A DNA stretch of 10,194 nucleotides from Candidatus Nomurabacteria bacterium. Its GTDB lineage: Bacteria; Patescibacteriota; Saccharimonadia; Saccharimonadales; Saccharimonadaceae. The number at the start of each line of letters is the position of its first letter. The stretch's first letter is position 1. Shown piece by piece: positions 1 through 4,994 of this stretch. The notes under the pieces were generated by a model, which saw only the letters and a program-made list of their open reading frames with translations, did no database searches and was not told the origin of the DNA. The translations under genes and the position numbers were made by a program. The stretch is taken from the NCBI GenBank assembly GCA_031287975.1, contig JAITSF010000037.1:1-10194 (forward strand), in the 5' to 3' direction.

Positions 1-480
1 TAGACCGGCTTCGACAATTACCACTACATCGGCCAGCGCCGAAATCAGGCGGTTGCGGGCTAAGTGGCTGCCTTGATGAACTGGAATGTTCGGCTCGTAT
101 TCGGAGATTATCGCTCCGCCGCGCCGCACAATCTCGCGCCCTAGGTCGATATTGCTGTGTGGTGTGATGTCGTTTAGGCCCGAGCCTAAGACAGCCACTG
201 TTGTGCCGCCGCCGTCCAGCGCGCCGCGTGCCGCCAGCGCATCGTGTCCCAGCGCCAAACCGCTGACCACCACCACACCACGTGCCGCTAGTTGCGCCGC
301 CAATTTTAAAGTTATACCGCGACCATATTCAGTCGGTTTGCGCGAGCCGACAATAGCCACAGTTGGGACGTTACTAGGCAATTTTCCAATATACCACAAG
401 CATTTTGGCGGTTTGGCAATAGACAGAGTTCTCTGGAAGAAAACCTGCTTATCTGGACTGATTTTATTGATATTATTCAT
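1..480 (-). CDS. dprA: DNA-processing protein DprA (5' part, cut by window edge)
   Basis: DprA binds incoming single-stranded DNA and loads RecA during natural transformation. The visible 160 residues (reading leftwards from the ATG at 480-478) begin MNNINKISP and continue into a Rossmann-like fold. Seen in order: an N-terminal PPKCLWYIGKLP segment (about 24-35), the nucleotide-binding VGSRKPTEYG motif (about 44-53), VSGLALGHDALAARGAL (about 72-88, equivalent of the family's SGxAxGID.AH block), TVAVLGSGLN, ISEYEP, and an RNRLIS block (family: P.RNRIIS) followed by DVVVIVEAGL at the edge. The protein starts directly at this core, without a large N-terminal SAM-type domain. There is no obvious Shine-Dalgarno sequence before the ATG. 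It is divergent from the structured RNA that starts near 530, and its upstream region overlaps that promoter. The C-terminal part lies outside the window. Confidence 0.93.
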   Translation of the reverse strand, partial: MNNINKISPDKQVFFQRTLSIAKPPKCLWYIGKLPSNVPTVAIVGSRKPTEYGRGITLKLAAQLAARGVVVVSGLALGHDALAARGALDGGGTTVAVLGSGLNDITPHSNIDLGREIVRRGGAIISEYEPNIPVHQGSHLARNRLISALADVVVIVEAGL

Positions 481-496
481 AGTTGTGTAAAAGGTA

Positions 497-525
497 TTGA
501 CTTTTATAATAAAGTTTGCTATAAT
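497..525 (+). promoter_or_regulatory. Sigma-70 promoter for the 530-803 RNA
   Basis: The -35 is TTGACT (497-502) and the -10 is TATAAT (520-525), with a 17-bp spacer, so 11 of 12 bases match consensus. It points rightward into a stretch with no credible protein gene, placing the transcript start near 531-533. It overlaps the upstream region of the divergent dprA. Confidence 0.85.
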
Positions 526-738
526 GGTTTACGGTTACCTGATTCTATCAGGATAACGCACATTATATACCCCATTTTAACACGAAAGTTTACTTTCGTC
601 GTTAGGTTGCAACGCAAGCGCGCCCAGTATCTACCCTCCACTAGGCGCTACGAGTTTCTCGGCTGCGATGCATCTAACCCCTTTGACCGGCGGGCCCCAT
701 GTTTGAGGTGGGCCAACGCTTGCTCCGGTGGAGACATA

Positions 739-754
739 GGGTCGAAGGGTCGAA
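739..754 (+). repeat. Perfect tandem repeat of 8 nt, GGGTCGAA x2
   Basis: GGGTCGAA occurs at 739-746 and again at 747-754, directly before the terminator stem. The first copy forms most of the 3' strand of the proposed 679-688/740-749 helix. The second could offer a register-shifted alternative pairing. Confidence 0.8.
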
Positions 755-803
755 AACCCCGCTATCTAGCGATGCCCACCCTTGCTAGTATGGCGGGGTT
801 TTT
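753..803. terminator. Bidirectional intrinsic terminator shared by the RNA gene and pth
   Basis: AAAACCCCGC (753-762) pairs with GCGGGGTTTT (793-802), with a second inner stem CTAGC/GCTAG (766-770/784-788). On the + strand it ends in a T5 run (799-803), closing the structured RNA. On the - strand the same stem ends in GGGGTTTT three nucleotides after the pth stop codon, so it also terminates pth. The two transcripts converge here. Confidence 0.88.
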
Positions 804-805
804 GA

Positions 806-1336
806 TTAGTTTAACTTTTGGTTGATAATTTCCGCCGCTGTAGCGAGGATTTCCGGCAACTGAGCCTGTTCGTCGCGTCTGAAACGCGACAACACAAAAT
901 CGGTATCGCCGATCTGGGCCTTCAGCGCATTGCCAGTGCCAATACGCAACCGCGCAAAATCCTCCGTTCGCAAGCTGGCGATGATAGATTTCAGCCCATT
1001 ATTACCGCCGTCGCTGCCTCGTTCGCGGTATCGCATCACCCCAAAACCCAGATTCAAATCGTCGCAAACCACCAGCAAATCCTTGGGACTAAGTTTATAA
1101 AACTTAACCAAGTTTTGTACCACTTCCCCTGTTAGATTATAAAATTTTTGCGGTTTTAATAGTCGGACTGTCTGGTTCCTCACTGTTGCCTCGGCGATCG
1201 CCGCCCCAAACTTATCCAAGTTTCGCCAGCGCGCCGCAAGTTTGCGTGCATAAAAATCCGCCGCCATGAAACCCAAATTATGCCGCGTCCGCCGGTATTT
1301 CAGCCCAGGATTGCCTAAAAAAACTATTAACTTCAT
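806..1336 (-). CDS. pth: Peptidyl-tRNA hydrolase
   Basis: Pth releases tRNA from peptidyl-tRNAs that drop off the ribosome; it is a cytoplasmic, normally essential enzyme. The 176-residue length is normal for the family. Visible motifs: LGNPGLKYRRTRHN (N9 and the catalytic base H19), KPQKFYNLTG (N67; the family usually has FMN), DDLNL (D92) and GSDGGNNGLKSI. The last motif has N112 where E. coli Pth has H113 (GGHNGL). The start was placed at the ATG at 1336-1334 because MKLIVFLGNPG is the canonical N-terminus. An in-frame ATG six codons upstream (1354) lies upstream of the likely promoter -10. The -10 TATATT ends only 6 nt before this ATG, so the mRNA is probably leaderless. It ends at the bidirectional terminator it shares with the RNA gene. 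Confidence 0.95.
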   Translation of the reverse strand: MKLIVFLGNPGLKYRRTRHNLGFMAADFYARKLAARWRNLDKFGAAIAEATVRNQTVRLLKPQKFYNLTGEVVQNLVKFYKLSPKDLLVVCDDLNLGFGVMRYRERGSDGGNNGLKSIIASLRTEDFARLRIGTGNALKAQIGDTDFVLSRFRRDEQAQLPEILATAAEIINQKLN

Positions 1337-1342
1337 AGCTAA

Positions 1343-1371
1343 AATATACCACACCCAGCGCGCTTTTTCGA
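1343..1371 (-). promoter_or_regulatory. pth promoter, extended -10, predicted leaderless
   Basis: Read on the - strand: TCGAAA (1371-1366; 4 of 6 matches to the -35 consensus), 17-bp spacer, then TGG-TATATT (extended -10; hexamer 1348-1343). Only 6 nt separate the -10 from the pth ATG, which puts the usual transcription start at the start codon itself. Confidence 0.6.
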
Positions 1372-1399
1372 GCCAAACTAACTTAATAATCCCTTCAGG

Positions 1400-1423
1400 G
1401 CTGCCTTAATCGGCAGCTCTTTT
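1400..1423 (+). terminator. Orphan terminator-like hairpin
   Basis: GCTGCC (1400-1405), loop TTAATC and TA-free closing, GGCAGC (1412-1417), then TCTTTT. It has the form of a weak intrinsic terminator reading rightward, but no + strand gene ends before it. It may block read-through towards topA (past the 753-803 terminator), or be a relic. It lies upstream of both the pth and topA promoter elements. Confidence 0.4.
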
Positions 1424-1488
1424 GGCACCTCAGCGCTCTTTGAAGCCGAAAAACTTTGGGGCAAATTAGACGAAAGAGAAGTGAATTT

Positions 1489-1517
1489 TTGACAACTGAT
1501 TGTGATTTTGCTATAAA
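1489..1517 (+). promoter_or_regulatory. topA promoter, predicted leaderless
   Basis: A perfect -35 TTGACA (1489-1494), a 17-bp spacer, and -10 TATAAA (1512-1517). The -10 ends 7 nt before the ATG at 1525, so transcription should begin at or within a base or two of the start codon. The AAGGA just before the ATG is too close to work as a Shine-Dalgarno site and would lie largely upstream of the transcript. Confidence 0.8.
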
Positions 1518-1524
1518 CTAAGGA

Positions 1525-3951
1525 ATGTCGAAAAATTTGCTAATTGTTGAAAGTCCGGCAAAGGCTAAAACTATCGCCAAGTATTTGGGGGGAGATTTTG
1601 AGGTTAAGTCTAGTGTTGGGCATGTCCGCGAGATTCCGAAGAGCGACCGACAGGCGATTGATATTGCTGGTGGGTTTGAGGCTAAGTATGAGGTTTCGCC
1701 GGATAAGAAAAAGGTGGTTTCAGCCCTTAAAACCGCCGCCAAAGGCAAGGATGTTTGGCTGGCCACCGACCCCGACCGCGAGGGCGAAGCAATTGCTTGG
1801 CACTTGCAACAGGTTTTGAAATTGCCGAAAGATGTTAAGCGCGTAACTTATCACGAAATTACTAAATCGGCGGTCGAGCAGGCTATCGCCACGCCGCGGG
1901 CCATAGATATGGATTTGGTGGCAGCGGGGCAGGCCCGACAGGTTTTGGATCGGATTGTGGGTTATGAGCTTTCGCCGGTAGTGTGGCGGAAAGTGCCGGG
2001 CGGGAAATCGGCCGGTCGGGTGCAGTCGCCAGCCTTGCGGTTGGTGGTGGAGCGCGAGCGCGAGATTGATAATTTTCAGGCAGAGGAAAAGTTTAAGGTT
2101 TCCGGCCAGTTTGTCGGCGATAGCCAAGAATTCGAAGCCAAACTAAACCACGATTTCGACAACGAATCGGCTGCTAAAAACTTCCTCGAGAGCCTAAATG
2201 GCGCAAAATATATCATATATGATATAAATACCAGCAAAGGTCAGCGAAATCCGCCGCCGCCGTTCACAACCAGCACTTTGCAACAGGAGTGTAACGCCAA
2301 AATGGGCTGGTCAGCCAAAACCACCATGAGCGCCGCCCAAAAACTCTACCAATCCGGCAAAATTACCTATATGCGGACCGATTCAACCACGCTATCCAAG
2401 CAAGCTTTGGGGGTAATCGGTGGCTTCATCGAGGGTAAATTTGGCAAAAAATACCTCAAAATCCGCCAATTTAAGACCAAATCTACCAGCGCTCAGGAAG
2501 CCCACGAAGCGATTCGGCCGACCAACATCGCCTTGGAGGCCGCCGGCGCTGGCGATTACGAAAAGAGATTGTACGACCTCATCCGCCGCCGTACGTTGGC
2601 CAGCCAGATGTCGCCGGCCGAAATTGACAAAACTGTTATTGCTATTGATATTATTGATAGGGCAGGCAAATCTGCTCAGCCTACGCTGTTCGAGGCTAAG
2701 GGCGAAGTTATAACTTTCGACGGTTTTCTGAAAGTTTACGGTCGGCAGAGCGAAAACCAACTACCCAAACTGGCGGTTGGCAACGAGTTGAGCGCTCTGT
2801 CAATTCGCGCTTTGCAAACTTTCAGCAAGCCGCCAGCCCGCTACACCGAAGGCTCGCTGGTTAAAAAGCTCGAATCGCTCGGTATCGGTAGGCCTAGCAC
2901 CTACGCCACGATTTTAGACAATATCCAAGCTCGCGGCTATGCCCGAAAAGGTGTTAGCGACGGGGAAGAAGTTAAACTAATAGAGCTAGTATTAGCCGAA
3001 TCTTCCGATATTAGCTTCTCGGACAATACGAAGTTACGACTGAGTCTTAGCGACAAGCCCCGTTACGACGGGCGCGAGGAGTGTGCCCGAGAAGTTAATA
3101 TCGGAGATTCGGCGGGTATTACCAGAAACATCATCACCGAAAAAACCGGCGCTGACAAAGGCAAACTAATCCCGACCGACATCGGCAAAGTCCTGAGCGA
3201 CTTTTTGGTAAAATATTTCGATCACGTTATGGACTACGACTGGACAGCGCGGATCGAGACGCGGCTCGACCAAATCGCTGGCGGCGAACTCGACAAAGTC
3301 GAAATGCTAAGCAGCTTTTACAAACCATTCCACGCCGAAATCGACAAATCTGGAGATTTAGAGCGTAGTCAAGTGGCTGGCGCGCGATTGCTCGGTGTTG
3401 AGCCAAAATCCGGGCGCAACATTTACGCCCGCATCGCCCGCTTTGGCGCTGTCTTGCAACTGGGCGAAAGCGGCAAAGACACTGAGCAAAAGCCAGAATT
3501 TATCCCGCTCGACAAAAAATTTAGTATCGAAACCATTAGCCTCCAGCAAGCGCTCGAGCAAATCGCCGCGCCGCGGCTGCCGCGCGCTGTCGGCACTACC
3601 AAAAGCGGCATCGAAATCGTCGCCGCCAAAGGTCCATTCGGCAACTACTTAAAGTGTGGCGATGTTAATGTTACTCTACCCAAAAGCGCCGACCCCTTCA
3701 AAATCACTCTGTCGGAGGCCGAAGAACTTTACCAAGCCAAGCTCGATTCCATCATCGCAGACTGGGGCGAAATCAAGATTATCAAAGGTAAATACGGCCC
3801 ATATATCAAAGGTTCTGGCCGCTTTAACACCGCCCGCATCCCCAAAGACCAAGACCCCACCAAAATTACCGAGACCGAAGCTCGCCAAATGTTGACCACC
3901 AAACCCGCTGCTAAATCCAAACCCAAGACTAAACGCCGCAAAAAATCCTAA
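1525..3951 (+). CDS. topA: DNA topoisomerase I (type IA)
   Basis: TopA relaxes negative supercoils by passing one strand through a transient break held by a phosphotyrosine. At 808 residues it is of normal size. The Toprim domain at the N-terminus has LLIVESPAKAKTI (catalytic E9) and the acidic triad in TDPDREGEA (D82, D84, E86). The cleavage domain has ITYMRTDS, with the active-site tyrosine at Y282, and a GIGRPSTYATI block follows. The C-terminus has no CxxC zinc ribbons. Instead it carries three TopA C-terminal repeat units (around 639 GRFGAVL.., 703 GPFGNYL.., 755 GKYGPYI..) and ends in a lysine/arginine-rich tail (about 793-808) that probably binds DNA. It is expressed from its own promoter and is apparently leaderless. 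There is no clear terminator after the stop. Codon third-base preference changes several times along the gene: G/T-rich before about 2110, and C-rich in most of the later part. Confidence 0.97.
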   Translation: MSKNLLIVESPAKAKTIAKYLGGDFEVKSSVGHVREIPKSDRQAIDIAGGFEAKYEVSPDKKKVVSALKTAAKGKDVWLATDPDREGEAIAWHLQQVLKLPKDVKRVTYHEITKSAVEQAIATPRAIDMDLVAAGQARQVLDRIVGYELSPVVWRKVPGGKSAGRVQSPALRLVVEREREIDNFQAEEKFKVSGQFVGDSQEFEAKLNHDFDNESAAKNFLESLNGAKYIIYDINTSKGQRNPPPPFTTSTLQQECNAKMGWSAKTTMSAAQKLYQSGKITYMRTDSTTLSKQALGVIGGFIEGKFGKKYLKIRQFKTKSTSAQEAHEAIRPTNIALEAAGAGDYEKRLYDLIRRRTLASQMSPAEIDKTVIAIDIIDRAGKSAQPTLFEAKGEVITFDGFLKVYGRQSENQLPKLAVGNELSALSIRALQTFSKPPARYTEGSLVKKLESLGIGRPSTYATILDNIQARGYARKGVSDGEEVKLIELVLAESSDISFSDNTKLRLSLSDKPRYDGREECAREVNIGDSAGITRNIITEKTGADKGKLIPTDIGKVLSDFLVKYFDHVMDYDWTARIETRLDQIAGGELDKVEMLSSFYKPFHAEIDKSGDLERSQVAGARLLGVEPKSGRNIYARIARFGAVLQLGESGKDTEQKPEFIPLDKKFSIETISLQQALEQIAAPRLPRAVGTTKSGIEIVAAKGPFGNYLKCGDVNVTLPKSADPFKITLSEAEELYQAKLDSIIADWGEIKIIKGKYGPYIKGSGRFNTARIPKDQDPTKITETEARQMLTTKPAAKSKPKTKRRKKS
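2209..2226. repeat. 18-bp perfect palindrome inside topA
   Basis: TATATCATATATGATATA reads identically on both strands. It encodes part of KYIIYDI in an AT-rich patch of an otherwise GC-moderate gene. It may be chance, but it is the longest perfect zero-spacer palindrome I noticed in the coding regions. Confidence 0.6.
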
Positions 3952-3981
3952 AAGCCCTTGACAAAACTATTGTGCTATTGC

Positions 3982-4009
3982 TTGACAAAAAAAAAATAGG
4001 GGGTATGAT
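3982..4009 (+). promoter_or_regulatory. Promoter of the 4106 gene
   Basis: TTGACA (3982-3987), 16-bp spacer, TATGAT (4004-4009). The -35 runs into an uninterrupted A tract, followed by a G5 run just before the -10. It places the mRNA start near 4016, giving a leader of about 90 nt. A second TTGACA at 3958 has no -10 at usable distance. Confidence 0.75.
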
Positions 4010-4030
4010 TTGCTGTAGGTACTATCCACC

Positions 4031-4080
4031 GCTGTTGAACGAAACCGGCCGAAAGTGCGATAGGCCAGTTCTTTGACAGC
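4031..4080 (+). promoter_or_regulatory. Folded mRNA leader of the 4106 gene
   Basis: A nested stem can form: GCTGT (4031-4035) with ACAGC (4076-4080), GAAC (4037-4040) with GTTC (4068-4071), and GGCC (4047-4050) with GGCC (4063-4066). The apical loop contains GTGCGATA. The fold ends about 12 nt before the AGGAG ribosome-binding site. Function unknown; it could be an mRNA stabiliser or a regulatory leader. Confidence 0.5.
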
Positions 4081-4105
4081 ACGTTGATGATTAGGAGCGA
4101 GCAAG

Positions 4106-4735
4106 ATGACAGAAACTCATTGGCACAAAATTTTATCACAGTTTGCCGAGGAGAACAGCTTGAAAATTGATGACATTCTCCATGATCTAGATAGTATGCC
4201 TTGCAGGAGAGCTCAAAGAGTTCGGATAGGTGTTAATGGCAGTCGTCCCGGCGACAAGGTTTTCACGTCTATGGGTATAGAACTAACACTAACGAAACTA
4301 GAATCGGCAGACTATTCCTACCGAGATTGGGCGGTCACATCCCGCATCATACTTGTTAAATATCTAGATTTTCTCGTTGAAATATTCAATGCGAGAACAG
4401 ACTGTAGATTATTTATGCTCTACACGCAACGCCGTACTGGCCACAAAGACTACTATATAGTCAGTAAGGATGACCTTGGTATAATACGGGTCGAAAGATT
4501 GGATGATTGTAACAGACCCGTTCTCTCAACCCTCAAGAAAGGACAGCACGGAGTGACGCAACAACAATTCAAGGAGGCTATTATAGCCTGTGACCGAAAG
4601 GTTTTGATGCAGAACTTAGAGTACGCGGTGGCACGAAGTGAGGAAAGAATAAAAGAAGCAAAAAAAGAAATTACCAACCATAGAAAGTCATTAAAAAAGT
4701 CTAAGAAACTTCTCGGCTTGTTAGAATCTAAATGA
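4106..4735 (+). CDS. Hypothetical protein with C-terminal coiled coil
   Basis: I do not recognise a family for this 209-residue protein. The ATG is well supported by an AGGAG site at 4092-4096 with an 8-nt gap. Residues about 1-30 look like a helical segment (HKILSQFAEENSLKIDDILHDLDS). The middle (about 35-140) is a mixed alpha/beta region with hydrophobic strands (VTSRIILVKYLDFLVEIF, RLFMLYTQRR). The end (about 165-209) is a highly charged Glu/Lys heptad-like helix (ARSEERIKEAKKEITNHRKSLKKSKKLLGLLESK), probably a coiled coil. There is no signal peptide or membrane segment, so it is probably cytoplasmic. It stands alone: own promoter, folded leader, and a strong GC hairpin after the stop. Its codon use (frequent AGA/AGG arginine and ATA isoleucine) differs from the CGC/ATC-rich use in topA, which may point to a different origin. 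The stop is TGA. Confidence 0.8.
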   Translation: MTETHWHKILSQFAEENSLKIDDILHDLDSMPCRRAQRVRIGVNGSRPGDKVFTSMGIELTLTKLESADYSYRDWAVTSRIILVKYLDFLVEIFNARTDCRLFMLYTQRRTGHKDYYIVSKDDLGIIRVERLDDCNRPVLSTLKKGQHGVTQQQFKEAIIACDRKVLMQNLEYAVARSEERIKEAKKEITNHRKSLKKSKKLLGLLESK

Positions 4736-4746
4736 TCGGTCAACCA

Positions 4747-4783
4747 CCCCACCCAGTCCCCTCGCACGGGCAACTGGGTGGGG
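4747..4783 (+). terminator. Strong GC hairpin after the 4106 gene
   Basis: CCCCACCCAGT (4747-4757) pairs perfectly with ACTGGGTGGGG (4773-4783): 11 bp around a 15-nt loop, starting 11 nt after the stop codon. No T tract follows directly (the next bases are CAGGGGCTTTA), so it is either a non-canonical terminator or a 3'-end stabilising hairpin. Confidence 0.65.
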
Positions 4784-4901
4784 CAGGGGCTTTAGCGAAC
4801 TTTAATCATCAACGTGCCTTTTATAGCTAACGAACTAAATTGAATTTAAGAGTAGAATGGAACCATATAGCGCAGAATGTAAAAATTACAATACATTTTT
4901 C

Positions 4902-4930
4902 TTGATTTCTTGGAAAGAGTGTTGTATACT
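4902..4930 (+). promoter_or_regulatory. Promoter of the 4995-6376 operon
   Basis: TTGATT (4902-4907), 17-bp spacer, TATACT (4925-4930). The transcript should start near 4937, leaving a leader of about 58 nt. The -10 is overlapped by TGTTGTAT (4920-4927), which recurs in the leader as part of a dyad. The rest of the gene-free stretch 4784-4901 is AT-rich, and I see nothing else in it. Confidence 0.8.
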
Positions 4931-4951
4931 GGCGTTAGACAAAGTAATAAA

Positions 4952-4970
4952 ATGTTGTTTAATACAACAT
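4952..4970 (+). promoter_or_regulatory. Possible operator / leader hairpin
   Basis: ATGTTGT (4952-4958), 5-nt loop, ACAACAT (4964-4970): a 7-bp perfect dyad just after the expected transcript start. Its right arm extends to ATACAACA (4962-4969), the exact reverse complement of TGTTGTAT on the -10 (4920-4927). This gives three related half-sites around one promoter. It may be a protein-binding operator or an mRNA hairpin. Confidence 0.45.
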
Positions 4971-4994
4971 GAAATAGAATGAAAGGGAAGTCTT

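Larger units (their letters stand above)
532..803 (+). ncRNA. Structured non-coding RNA, family not recognised
   Basis: A free-standing transcription unit of about 270 nt: near-consensus promoter at 497-525 and intrinsic terminator at 753-803, with no credible ORF. The sequence folds well by eye. Hairpin 534-557 has a CCTGAT/ATCAGG stem plus GTTA/TAAC. An 8-bp hairpin, 582-599, has ACGAAAGT/ACTTTCGT. GTTAG (601-605) pairs with CTAAC (674-678). Directly adjacent, 679-688 pairs with 740-749 (10 bp including one G-U). Local hairpins sit inside at 620-648, 651-661, 693-714 and 723-733. GCAAGCG (614-620) can pair with CGCTTGC (717-723), which would be a 7-bp pseudoknot joining the two domains. I looked for and did not find the conserved cores of RNase P RNA, tmRNA (no tRNA-like 3' end), or SRP RNA (no GGAA apical motif). 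A 6S-like RNA cannot be excluded, but the pseudoknot argues against it. Confidence 0.68.

Noticed and set aside
86..490. 134-codon + strand frame opposite dprA
   Set aside because: Antisense shadow of the dprA reading frame, which has clear family motifs on the other strand.
506..511. TATTAT on the - strand as dprA -10
   Set aside because: There is no matching -35 at 16-18 bp, and it overlaps the strong + strand promoter. The dprA start site remains undetermined.
607..825. 72-codon open frame on the + strand
   Set aside because: It runs through the structured RNA, straight across its terminator and into the antisense of pth. It has no ribosome-binding site and no protein-like composition.
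3958..3981. TTGACA just after the topA stop
   Set aside because: No -10 lies at 15-19 bp spacing; the TTGACA at 3982 with TATGAT fits much better.
4857..4982. 41-codon + strand frame (MEPYSAEC...) before the sigma4 gene
   Set aside because: It contains the operon promoter and operator-like repeats within it and lacks a ribosome-binding site, so it is most likely chance in a non-coding region.
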